A DNA stretch of 64,000 nucleotides, taken from assembly GCF_024181405.1 (NCBI RefSeq), contig NZ_CP051302.1:1612001-1676000 (forward strand). Direction: 5' to 3'. Source of the stretch: Treponema denticola (GTDB lineage: Bacteria; Spirochaetota; Spirochaetia; Treponematales; Treponemataceae). The translations under genes and the position numbers were made by a program. Positions 54,734 through 62,660 of the stretch are shown here, piece by piece. Numbering within the stretch: position 1 is the stretch's first letter; each line of letters begins with the position of its first letter. The notes below the pieces were generated by a model. That model was not told where the DNA came from. It was given only the letters and a program-made list of their open reading frames with translations, and ran no database searches.

Positions 54734-56164
54734 TTATTTTTCCTCTATATCGAAAGCTTCTTTTAACTCTGCATTGAAAATATGTACGGCGATATTCGAA
54801 TCGGCTGAACCTAAAAGAGCGGTAATATATTGCAAAGAAGCCTGCTTATTTTCCAAAGCGTTTATAAGTCCCCTTTGGAACCATTTAGCATGTTCTTCGG
54901 CATTTTCTTTATAAATATCCAGTTCTTCGGCATAGCGGATTTGCTGCCATTCAAGCTGCTCCCATTTAAGCTTAAAAGTATTAAACTCTTTAGCAAAATT
55001 ATTTCTCGTGTTTCCCAGCTTTATCTTTTCGCCCGCTTCTTTTAAGGCAACATTTTTTTTATTAAGATAATAATCATAAATTGCAAGCGGATTTATCGAA
55101 AAAGACACTTGCATGGCCGGAACGGAAGCGGAGTCCAGACTTAAGCTAAGGCCCGTATCAAGCCTTACCCCGGGAAACATCAACTGCAGCCCCGAACTTA
55201 TATTCTCAAGTTTATTCATGTATGAGCCCGTATAAGAATATCCCAAACTTGCAGATGCCGAAAATGGGCTTAAATCCATTTTATTTTTTTCGATAAGTTT
55301 TTGATAATCATTTTCCGCTTTTAAAAGAGGCTTATAGTTTTCGGCCTTCAGGTTTTCCATAGAAATCAGCTTTTGTTTAGGGAGGCTCTTTGCAAGCCTT
55401 ATAAAAAATTCATCCTCATCTTTTTTTGGAATATCAAGACCGCAGGACTCAAAAAAAAGACGGGCAGAAACCTCAAAAGAAAATTCCGTTTCTTTTTCTG
55501 TCCTTTCGGAGCTTATCAAATTAAGCCTTGCCGTTCTTAACTTTGAAGATGTTTCGGAATAGCCTTCTGCAAGAATTTGTTTGTAGTTAATATCGGCCTG
55601 AATGCCTGAAAGTCTTTTTGCAAGAAGAGCCGAATATTCGTTTAATATTTTTTGAATATCGGTTAAAAGTTTTTTTTCGGCAAGCTCTTTAACGCTCTTT
55701 ACTTTTTTTTCGGCCTCTTTAAGAGCTTCCAAGGAAGTTTCAATTTCCTGCTTTTTTCTTTTGCGGGCTTGGCTGTAAATATCTCCCGAAAGCCCCAGCG
55801 AAAAATCTTGAGAGCTTTTTCCCATCTTATAGGAATAAGGAGCTGACAGTTTGAGTCCCAGATTATTATAAAGAGGCATCCCTGCCGAAACCGAAGGCTG
55901 TACGGAAAATCCCGATTTATCCTTTTCGGAACTAAGATTAAAATTTAAAGTAGAGCTAAAATCAAAAGCAAAGATGGAATTAAGCCTTACGTATTTATAA
56001 TTATTTAGAGCTATCGCCGCTTCGTTTTCTATCAAAACAATATCTGTATCGTTTTTGCAGCGGTAGTCCAAAATTTTGTCATAAATATTTTCTTGAGCAA
56101 AAAGAACATTTAACGAAACGAAGAGATAAATAAAAAAAGAATTATGTTTAAGCATTTTTAACAC
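54734..56164 (-). CDS. TolC-like outer membrane efflux protein
   Basis: This 476-residue protein has a signal peptide (FFIYLFVSLNVLFA) and long coiled-coil helices typical of the TolC fold (KKQEIETSLEALKEAEKKVKSVKELAEKK), with two internal repeats. It should form the outer-membrane duct for the permease/adaptor pair. The first start is GTG 56164, about 6 nt past a promoter -10; ATG 56155 is the alternative and neither has a Shine-Dalgarno site. Confidence 0.85.
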   Translation of the reverse strand: MLKMLKHNSFFIYLFVSLNVLFAQENIYDKILDYRCKNDTDIVLIENEAAIALNNYKYVRLNSIFAFDFSSTLNFNLSSEKDKSGFSVQPSVSAGMPLYNNLGLKLSAPYSYKMGKSSQDFSLGLSGDIYSQARKRKKQEIETSLEALKEAEKKVKSVKELAEKKLLTDIQKILNEYSALLAKRLSGIQADINYKQILAEGYSETSSKLRTARLNLISSERTEKETEFSFEVSARLFFESCGLDIPKKDEDEFFIRLAKSLPKQKLISMENLKAENYKPLLKAENDYQKLIEKNKMDLSPFSASASLGYSYTGSYMNKLENISSGLQLMFPGVRLDTGLSLSLDSASVPAMQVSFSINPLAIYDYYLNKKNVALKEAGEKIKLGNTRNNFAKEFNTFKLKWEQLEWQQIRYAEELDIYKENAEEHAKWFQRGLINALENKQASLQYITALLGSADSNIAVHIFNAELKEAFDIEEK

Positions 56165-56169
56165 TTGTA

Positions 56170-56198
56170 AGATTACAAAAAAAGAATAAAAAAGTCAA
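56170..56198 (-). promoter_or_regulatory. Promoter of the efflux operon
   Basis: On the complement TTGACT (56193-56198) and TAATCT (56170-56175) are 17 bp apart. Transcription should begin near the GTG at 56164. Confidence 0.5.
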
Positions 56199-56324
56199 GG
56201 ATTGGAAATGCTTCCATAAAAAAGCATCATAAAACCGGGCTTCAGTCATAGATGCAAACGTCAAATCTTCAGTTAGAACAGAGTCTTTCCTTAGCTTATT
56301 GTACTGTGTTGTATTCTCTCTTAA

Positions 56325-57191
56325 TTAGAGCTTCTCTATCTCTTCCTTACTGAGCCCCGTTCCTTCAGCTATTTTTTCTATAGCAATACCCATTTTCTTA
56401 AATGCAACAGCCGTTTCAAGTTTGGTTTGGTAAGCACCTTGGGATATTCCTCGTTCAATACCTTGCCGATACCCTTCACTTATACATGATGCTCTATCGT
56501 GTTCATATTTCATACGGGAATCATATAGCCATTTATCTCTAGGACTCATTTCCATTATTGTAATAGTCTCATTTGCCTTTCTCATCATCTGTGATTCTTG
56601 TGCCAGCATATTACGTACCTCCACATTATCAGTTTCGATAAATTTCAGCCAATTTAATAAGCGTTTCATTTTGTTATCTCTAAATTGAGATCTTTCTAAC
56701 CCTCTTGCTTTTTCAAGGTTTAGTATATGAATCTCAAGTTTTGAGACTAAAGGTTCTTTTGTATCTTGTTCAAGAACAAGATACTTATTGTGCAAACGCT
56801 TATTTTTATTAAAGCCTTTTCCTATCAAGTTTATTGTAATACACTTTGGCAGTTTTGTATAGTCTTGACCTTGTTTTATATTTTCGTTGTACATCTTAGA
56901 CCAATAATACAGGGTTCTTTCAGGAAAATCAAAATGCCAACTGTTTTGAATTTCAATGTCGACAAAGGTTCCATCTTTTAGTCTTAACTTGATGTCCAAA
57001 ACACCGAGTTTTTCACTCAAAAGTTCTTTCTGAAACTCTTTATCCAAGAGCTCCAAACCTGCGATGGTTTCAGGCGGAATGTCTAGTATACATTCCAGCA
57101 AGTCCTGTAGAACATCTTTGTTTTCTTCAACTCCGAATACTCTTTTAAAGGCATAGTCGTTGCGGAGGGTGATTTTAAAAAGTTTGTTCAT
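56325..57191 (-). CDS. Rpn-family PD-(D/E)XK nuclease / putative transposase
   Basis: This 288-residue protein has YAFKRVFGVEENKDVLQDLLE, the PD-(D/E)XK core LGVLDIKLRLKDGTFVDIEIQ with the Asp, Glu and Gln, and the C-terminal ISQGAYQTKLETAVAFKKMG segment with repeated Gly-Gln. Rpn proteins act in recA-independent recombination and are spread in many genomes as mobile-like paralogues. GGGAG precedes the ATG. It is the intact relative of the remnant at 18497; no terminal inverted repeats were seen. Confidence 0.88.
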   Translation of the reverse strand: MNKLFKITLRNDYAFKRVFGVEENKDVLQDLLECILDIPPETIAGLELLDKEFQKELLSEKLGVLDIKLRLKDGTFVDIEIQNSWHFDFPERTLYYWSKMYNENIKQGQDYTKLPKCITINLIGKGFNKNKRLHNKYLVLEQDTKEPLVSKLEIHILNLEKARGLERSQFRDNKMKRLLNWLKFIETDNVEVRNMLAQESQMMRKANETITIMEMSPRDKWLYDSRMKYEHDRASCISEGYRQGIERGISQGAYQTKLETAVAFKKMGIAIEKIAEGTGLSKEEIEKL

Positions 57192-57289
57192 TCTTAACTC
57201 CCATAAAATTATTTAAAAGAAAAAACTTTTCTCCTTTCATAATTATTATAGAAATTGTTTGTAATAGATAGTAAAATCAGTTCCCCTGA

Positions 57290-57319
57290 TTGTCAATTAT
57301 CGAACCTTTTTGCTATAAT
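57290..57319 (+). promoter_or_regulatory. Promoter of mazG, nearly leaderless
   Basis: TTGTCA (57290-57295) and extended TGCTATAAT (core 57314-57319) are 18 bp apart. The start is expected about 3 nt before ATG 57329, with no Shine-Dalgarno. Confidence 0.6.
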
Positions 57320-57328
57320 GTTTGGCCT

Positions 57329-58174
57329 ATGGAAAATTCACAACTGATTGAGAGCTTTGAAGCTCTTTTTAATGTAATTAAAAGATTAAGGGGGCTGGGA
57401 GGCTGTCCATGGGATATAGCTCAAACCCCTATGAGTATGCGCAAGTCCCTTTTGGAAGAAGCCTATGAGGCAGCTGATGCAATAGAAGAACACCATAGTA
57501 GCGGACAAAACGCTGAGCATGTAAAAGAAGAGCTTGGCGATATTCTTTTAAACGTACTTATGATTTCGTATATGTATGAACAAGAAGGTCTTTTTTCAAC
57601 TGCCGATATTATGAAAAATCTTACCGAAAAGCTGATAAGAAGGCATCCTCATGTTTTCGGGGAAACGGAAGGCTATGAAGGGCCTGAAAGCGATAAAAAA
57701 GCTTCGACTCCCGAATCCGTTTTAAACCAATGGGAAAACATAAAAGAAAAAATCGAAAGACCTAAGGCCGAATCAATTTTGGATTCAATTCCTAAAAATT
57801 TTCCGCCGATGTTGAGGGCCTTAAAGATTTCAAAAAAGGCAGCAAAGGCCGGTTTTGAGTGGACTGAAATAGGCGGCCTTATCGAAAAGATGGAAGAAGA
57901 AACGGCAGAATTTGCCGAAGCCGTTAAATCAGGATCCGAGGCCGCGATGGAAGATGAGATAGGAGATGTATTCTTTGTTGCCGTCAATGCCGCCCGTTTT
58001 TTAAAGATAGATCCCGAAATGGCTTTGATGCATGCAAACAAAAAATTTGAAAGGCGGTTCCGGTTTGTGGAGGCCGAAATGAAAAAAAATGGCCTTGAGC
58101 TTTTACCTGAAAATGGGGAAAAAATGGAAGAATTTTGGAATAAGGCAAAGCTTAAAGAAAGGGCTAAAAATTAA
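57329..58174 (+). CDS. mazG: Nucleoside triphosphate pyrophosphohydrolase MazG
   Basis: This 281-residue protein has two MazG all-alpha NTP-PPase domains. The first holds GGCPWDIAQTPMSMRKSLLEEAYEAADAI and VKEELGDILLNVLMIS, the second KVSKKAAKAGFEW-like and EEETAEFAEAV-EDEIGDVFFVAVNAARFL, with the E-x3-E and E/D pairs that bind magnesium. It hydrolyses NTPs to NMP and pyrophosphate. The in-frame ORF extends upstream, but the ATG at 57329 is the first after the promoter. A strong bidirectional terminator follows. Confidence 0.93.
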   Translation: MENSQLIESFEALFNVIKRLRGLGGCPWDIAQTPMSMRKSLLEEAYEAADAIEEHHSSGQNAEHVKEELGDILLNVLMISYMYEQEGLFSTADIMKNLTEKLIRRHPHVFGETEGYEGPESDKKASTPESVLNQWENIKEKIERPKAESILDSIPKNFPPMLRALKISKKAAKAGFEWTEIGGLIEKMEEETAEFAEAVKSGSEAAMEDEIGDVFFVAVNAARFLKIDPEMALMHANKKFERRFRFVEAEMKKNGLELLPENGEKMEEFWNKAKLKERAKN

Positions 58175-58182
58175 CAGGGCAT

Positions 58183-58220
58183 AAAAAAAGAGTTTTGCTT
58201 AAAAGCAAAACTCTTTTTTT
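58183..58220. terminator. Bidirectional terminator between mazG and FKBP gene
   Basis: A 16-bp perfect stem, AAAAAAAGAGTTTTGC with its complement ending in seven T, around a 6-nt loop, lies between convergent genes and gives U-rich tails in both directions. Confidence 0.9.
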
Positions 58221-58233
58221 CTTTTACCGTTTA

Positions 58234-58983
58234 CTACTTTTGCGGCAAGATATTTACCAGCTCAATGTCAAAAATCAAAACAGCATTGGGGGGAATTATA
58301 ACCGTATTGCCCTGAGTAATACCCTGTTCTCCGTAAGCCAATGCCGGCGGAACATAAAGTCTGAATTTTGCATCCTGACTCATCAACTGTAAGCCTTCTT
58401 TCCAGCCGGGGATCACCCTTGATAATTGGATTTTTACGCCGGAACCGCTTTTATATGAATCGTCAAAAACACTTCCGTCTATAAGTTTTCCGATATAGTT
58501 GACTTCAACTTCGTCATTTGCTGTAGGATAGAAATCTTCCTTCCCCTTTGAAAGCACCTCATACTGCAAACCGGATTCGGTAACTACAACACCCTCTTTA
58601 GCCTTGTTTTTTTCCAAAAAGGCATTAGCTTCTTCAAGAGCCTTTGCAGCCTTTTCCATTTGAGCCATTTGAAAGGCCTTATTTAAAACCATATGAGCAT
58701 CAGAAAGACCGGGTTCCTTAAAATCCTTGGCCATTGCTTCATTATAGCCCTTTAAAATATGCTTGGGGTTGAGTTTTATACCGTCTTGCTTTACGCTTTG
58801 TGCGATGATAACGCCGAAGGCATAGCCTACCTCTTCCTCGGTTACCGAAATTTTTTCCTTTTCATCGGCTGCATTGTTTTCGGAAGAAACTTCAGTTTCC
58901 GCTTTTTTGTCCTTACAGGATGTAAACGCAAAAAACAAGCAGGCACAACATAAAATAAGAGTAAAATTTTTAATAAATTTCAT
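58234..58983 (-). CDS. FKBP-type peptidyl-prolyl isomerase lipoprotein (Mip/FkpA-like)
   Basis: This 249-residue protein has a lipobox (FTSC, Cys23), a helical dimerisation region (about residues 45-145, YAFGVIIAQSVKQDGIKLNPKHILKG) and an FKBP domain with the catalytic-pocket residues in EVEVNYIGKLIDGSVFDDSY, FRLYVPPALAYGEQG and LIFDIELVNI. It should help folding of exported proteins in the periplasm. Such Mip-like proteins are often surface-associated in pathogens. AAGGAT precedes the ATG. Confidence 0.93.
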   Translation of the reverse strand: MKFIKNFTLILCCACLFFAFTSCKDKKAETEVSSENNAADEKEKISVTEEEVGYAFGVIIAQSVKQDGIKLNPKHILKGYNEAMAKDFKEPGLSDAHMVLNKAFQMAQMEKAAKALEEANAFLEKNKAKEGVVVTESGLQYEVLSKGKEDFYPTANDEVEVNYIGKLIDGSVFDDSYKSGSGVKIQLSRVIPGWKEGLQLMSQDAKFRLYVPPALAYGEQGITQGNTVIIPPNAVLIFDIELVNILPQK

Positions 58984-59054
58984 AGAATAAATCCTTATAA
59001 ATATAAAATATATAGAAGGCGTAAGAATATCAGTCTTTTAAAAAACAGTCAATA

Positions 59055-59083
59055 GCTGGACTTTTATAAAAAATATGGTATAA
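59055..59083 (+). promoter_or_regulatory. Promoter of the nucleoside kinase gene
   Basis: CTGGAC (59055-59060) and extended TGGTATAAT (core 59078-59083) are 17 bp apart. It gives a leader of about 25 nt containing AGAGGAGAG, unlike the leaderless promoters elsewhere. Confidence 0.55.
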
Positions 59084-59114
59084 TTAAAGATAGAAAAATA
59101 AAGAGGAGAGTCTT

Positions 59115-60767
59115 ATGGCTTCATTTAAAATAACTTTTCCTGACGGAACTCAAAAAGAATTTGTTAATCCGGTGTCGGCGCGTGAGCTGGTACAATATTT
59201 TCCTGCCTGCCCTGCTCCTATAGTAGGCATAAAGGTAAACAATTTGGTAGTACCCTTAAACAAAACCATCGATGTACAATCCAATATAGAACCGGTAACC
59301 TTAGCCGACCGAGAAGGCTCAAATTTTTACCGAAGGACTCTCTGCCTGATTTTAGCTGCTGCAGCAAAAGAACTCTACCCCGGCTTAAGGCTTTTAATGG
59401 GACACAGCCTGGATTACGGCTATTATTACACCCTTGAAGGAAAAAATTCAAGTAAGGTGGATTTTAAGGCTATAAAGGCAAAAATGGATGAAATGGTAGC
59501 TCAAGACATGCCTATCGATACCCGCTGGCTTTCCTACGAAGAAGCCTTGGAAAAATTCGAACACTCAAATCAACCCGAAACCCATAGACTTTTAAACTAC
59601 ACGAGTAAACCCCGAATTTTAATAAACCGTTTAGGCAGCTATGAAGATCTCTATTTTCAACCCCTCATGGATAGAATAGGCGAAGTCAAAGTCTTTGATG
59701 TAATGCCCTATGAAGACGGCTTTTTACTCAGGTTTCCGAGGACATCATCTCCTACAAAGCTCTCGGAATTTAAAGACATCCCCCATCTTTTTGAAATTTA
59801 TAAAGAATATAAACAATGGGGAAAACTTGTAGGGGTTTCATCGGTGGGTCAGTTGAACGACTTAATTACCTCAAGAAAAATAAAAGACTATGTAGAAATT
59901 ACCGAGATACTTCAAAACAATAAACTTGCCGAAATAGCAAAAAAAATAACGGCTAAAAAAACCGCAAGGGTAATACTGATAGCAGGCCCTTCAAGTTCCG
60001 GAAAAACCACCTCAGCTAAAAAGCTTTCAATGCAGCTTAAGGTTCTTGGGTACATACCTAAGGTTATAAGCCTTGACGATTTTTATCTGGGTATTGCTAA
60101 AGCACCGAAAAAAGAAGACGGAAGGCCCGACTTTGAATGTGTTGAGGCTCTGGACATTGAACTCTTAAACGATGTCCTTCTCCGTCTATTCAATGGTGAA
60201 ACAGTCGAAATGCCTTCCTACGATTTTAAGGTAAGTGCCCGCAGACCTGAAGGTAAGATGTTTACCCCGGAACAAAACACAATCTTTATACTTGAAGGAA
60301 TCCATGCTCTAAACAATAAGCTTACGGCAAAAATAGACGAGTCATTAAAATTTAAGGTCTACCTTTCGGCTCTAACCCAGCTTAATTTGGATGACCATAA
60401 CCGCATTCCGACCTCAGATAACAGACTTATAAGACGCATAGTCCGAGATGCCCAGTTTAGAGGAAGTCCTGCTTCAAAAACAATAGGAATGTGGGGCGAT
60501 GTAAGAAGCGGAGAATCAAAATATATTTTCCCCTTCCAAGGAAATGCCGATGCTGTCTTTAACACGGCTCTGGACTATGAACTTTCAGTTTTAAAGGTTT
60601 ATGCAGAACCTCTTTTAAAAGCAGTAAAGCCGAACCAAAAGGAATATAACGAAGCGTCGAGGTTATTAACCTTTTTAGGAAACTTCCTACCGCTTCCGGC
60701 CAGTTTTGTACACGGACAATCCATATTGCGCGAATTTATCGGCGACAGCGACTTTTCATACAGCTAA
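59115..60767 (+). CDS. Nucleoside (uridine) kinase with TGS and ThrRS-like domains
   Basis: This 550-residue protein has three modules. Residues 1-65 are TGS-like (FPDGTQKEF, ARELVQYF). Residues about 70-250 resemble the threonyl-tRNA synthetase second additional domain (MGHSLDYGYYYTLEG). Residues about 275-520 are a phosphoribulokinase/uridine-kinase P-loop fold, with IAGPSSSGKTTSAKKLSMQL, VISLDDFYLG and IFILEGIHALN. This layout is known from clostridial and thermotogal uridine-kinase-related proteins. The expected activity is phosphorylation of a nucleoside; the substrate is not proven. Confidence 0.88.
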   Translation: MASFKITFPDGTQKEFVNPVSARELVQYFPACPAPIVGIKVNNLVVPLNKTIDVQSNIEPVTLADREGSNFYRRTLCLILAAAAKELYPGLRLLMGHSLDYGYYYTLEGKNSSKVDFKAIKAKMDEMVAQDMPIDTRWLSYEEALEKFEHSNQPETHRLLNYTSKPRILINRLGSYEDLYFQPLMDRIGEVKVFDVMPYEDGFLLRFPRTSSPTKLSEFKDIPHLFEIYKEYKQWGKLVGVSSVGQLNDLITSRKIKDYVEITEILQNNKLAEIAKKITAKKTARVILIAGPSSSGKTTSAKKLSMQLKVLGYIPKVISLDDFYLGIAKAPKKEDGRPDFECVEALDIELLNDVLLRLFNGETVEMPSYDFKVSARRPEGKMFTPEQNTIFILEGIHALNNKLTAKIDESLKFKVYLSALTQLNLDDHNRIPTSDNRLIRRIVRDAQFRGSPASKTIGMWGDVRSGESKYIFPFQGNADAVFNTALDYELSVLKVYAEPLLKAVKPNQKEYNEASRLLTFLGNFLPLPASFVHGQSILREFIGDSDFSYS

Positions 60768-60788
60768 ACTCAGCTAAATTCGGCCTCG

Positions 60789-60817
60789 TAGACTAAAAAA
60801 GATATTTATGCTATAAT
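60789..60817 (+). promoter_or_regulatory. Promoter of carD, nearly leaderless
   Basis: TAGACT (60789-60794) and extended TGCTATAAT (core 60812-60817) are 17 bp apart; transcription should start about 4 nt before the ATG at 60828, and no Shine-Dalgarno lies there. Confidence 0.6.
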
Positions 60818-60827
60818 ACTCAAACAT

Positions 60828-61460
60828 ATGAGTAAGAAATTTGTTTTTTCAGCAAAAGAAGTTGTCGTTTACCCGGGTCAGGGCGTCGGTACTATCACGG
60901 ATATTACCAAAAAAGAGATAGCCGGAGAAGTCATTGACTATTATGTTATTTATCTGTCCGATTCGGATATGACGGTCTTAGTCCCTATTACCGGAATCGA
61001 TAATCTGGGAATAAGACGTATAGTAACAAAGGCAGAAGCTGAAGCCGCCCTCAAATTCCTATCCGAAGATTTTGAACCTATCCCGATAGATTGGAAGGCC
61101 CGCTATCAAATGAATATGGACCTATTTAAAAGCGGAAAAATCTTGGACACAGGCTCGGTCGTACGCTCCCTCTACCAACGCAGTAAAACAAAGGAGCTTC
61201 CCATTCAAGAAAGAAAGCTCTATGACTCAGCCTATAGAATTTTTCAAGACGAAATAGCAGCGGCATTAAAGATGACAAAAACAGAAGTAGAGGCAGCTAT
61301 ACACTTACACCTTGAACCGCTAGGCGGCCCAATCGAAAAATTCAAGGATGACTATGATGACGACGACGACGATTTAATCGCAAATGATGATGAAAGACTT
61401 GATGATGACGATATGGATGAAGACGACATAGAAGACTCGGATATGTATGAGGACGATTAA
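60828..61460 (+). CDS. carD: CarD/CdnL-type RNA polymerase-binding regulator with acidic tail
   Basis: This 210-residue protein has the CarD_CdnL_TRCF RNA polymerase interaction domain (residues about 5-70, EVVVYPGQGVGTITDI and VPITGIDNLGIR) and the helical DNA-binding part (DWKARYQMNMDLFKSG, VVRSLYQRSK). The usual length is about 160; here residues about 175-210 form an almost purely acidic Asp/Glu tail. It should stabilise promoter open complexes, with strong effects on rRNA genes. It overlaps ispD by 14 nt. Confidence 0.9.
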   Translation: MSKKFVFSAKEVVVYPGQGVGTITDITKKEIAGEVIDYYVIYLSDSDMTVLVPITGIDNLGIRRIVTKAEAEAALKFLSEDFEPIPIDWKARYQMNMDLFKSGKILDTGSVVRSLYQRSKTKELPIQERKLYDSAYRIFQDEIAAALKMTKTEVEAAIHLHLEPLGGPIEKFKDDYDDDDDDLIANDDERLDDDDMDEDDIEDSDMYEDD

Positions 61461-62178
61461 AAGTTTAGGCTTTGCCGCCGTAATAACTGCAGCAGGCAAA
61501 TCCCAACGAATGAATTTAGATACAAAAAAAGAATATTTAAGATTACCTGAATACGGAGAGGGCGTTACGGTTCTCTCCGAATGCCTTTTAAAATTTTTAC
61601 AAACAAAGCTGTTTGAAGTCATAGTTGTTACTGTTCCCGCCAAAGATATTTCGGACGCAAATAATTTAATCTTCAACGATAAAAGAATTGAAAAAACTCT
61701 GATTGAAAAAAATACAAAAATAATCTTTACAGCCGGAGCCGATACAAGACAGACTTCCGTATTTAAAGCCCTTGTTAAACTCGGCGAGCTTAAAGAAAAA
61801 AAAGAAGCCGATTTTAACTTTGTGTTAATCCATGACGGAGCCCGCCCCTGGGTCAGCCCTGAGCTTATAAAACGAGTCTCCGATGAGGTAAGCAAGCGGG
61901 AGGCGGTAATTCCCGGTTACCAAGCCGTTGATACACAAAAAATCGCCGATAAATCCGGTAAAATAACCCAACACTTAAAAAGGAGTTCCGTATATTCGGT
62001 ACAGACCCCTCAAGGATTCGGCTTTGAAAAGATATTGGCAGCTCATAAACAGGCTCTAGAAAACGGAAAAGAATACACCGACGACAGTGAGATTTACGGA
62101 GAATTTGCCGGAGACGTTTTTATCTGCACGGGAGAAGTATCCAACAAAAAAATAACCTTTAAGGAAGATATAAAATGA
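61447..62178 (+). CDS. ispD: 2-C-methyl-D-erythritol 4-phosphate cytidylyltransferase IspD
   Basis: This 243-residue enzyme makes CDP-methylerythritol in the MEP isoprenoid pathway. It has AAVITAAGKSQRMNLDTKKEYL for CTP binding, FVLIHDGARPWVSPELI and VQTPQGFGFEKI. It is slightly longer than typical. Its start lies within the end of carD and its end overlaps ispF by 4 nt (ATGA), so the three are coupled. Confidence 0.95.
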   Translation: MRTIKSLGFAAVITAAGKSQRMNLDTKKEYLRLPEYGEGVTVLSECLLKFLQTKLFEVIVVTVPAKDISDANNLIFNDKRIEKTLIEKNTKIIFTAGADTRQTSVFKALVKLGELKEKKEADFNFVLIHDGARPWVSPELIKRVSDEVSKREAVIPGYQAVDTQKIADKSGKITQHLKRSSVYSVQTPQGFGFEKILAAHKQALENGKEYTDDSEIYGEFAGDVFICTGEVSNKKITFKEDIK

Positions 62179-62660
62179 GAACAGGCTTAGGCTACGACTT
62201 ACACCGCTTAGTCAGAGGAAAAAAGCTTATGATGGGAGGCGTTCATATTCCTTTTAAAAAAGGTGAAAAAGCCCACTCGGATGGAGACGTCCTCCTTCAT
62301 GCCATTACAGATGCCCTCCTCGGAGCCTGCGGAATGGGAGACATAGGAGAGTTTTTCCCGCCAAACGATAAAAAGTGGAAGGACGCAAATTCCGCAGAAC
62401 TTTTATCAACAGTATGGGAAATAATAAGCGAAGCAGGATGGAAGATTCAAAACATTGACTGCGTAATAATAATTGAAGAACCAAAAATCCTCCCATTCAG
62501 AGAAGAGATAAGAAGATCGATAGCAAGTATTTTAAAAATAGAAAAAGAGCAAATTTTTATAAAGGCAAAAACCGGAGAAGGCATAGGAATAATAGGAAAA
62601 GGCAAGGCCGTTGCCGCCCTTGCCTCATGCCTTATCTTTTGTCGGCATACTCAAGAATAA
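62175..62660 (+). CDS. ispF: 2-C-methyl-D-erythritol 2,4-cyclodiphosphate synthase IspF
   Basis: This 161-residue protein has GLGYDLHRLVRGKKLMMGG with metal Asp and His, AHSDGDVLLHAITDALLGA, GDIGEFFPPNDKKW and KTGEGIGIIGKGKAV. It closes the cyclodiphosphate ring after IspD/IspE. Its last 29 nt overlap the end of the convergent SpiroCoCo gene. IspD and IspF are separate here, not fused. Confidence 0.96.
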   Translation: MRTGLGYDLHRLVRGKKLMMGGVHIPFKKGEKAHSDGDVLLHAITDALLGACGMGDIGEFFPPNDKKWKDANSAELLSTVWEIISEAGWKIQNIDCVIIIEEPKILPFREEIRRSIASILKIEKEQIFIKAKTGEGIGIIGKGKAVAALASCLIFCRHTQE

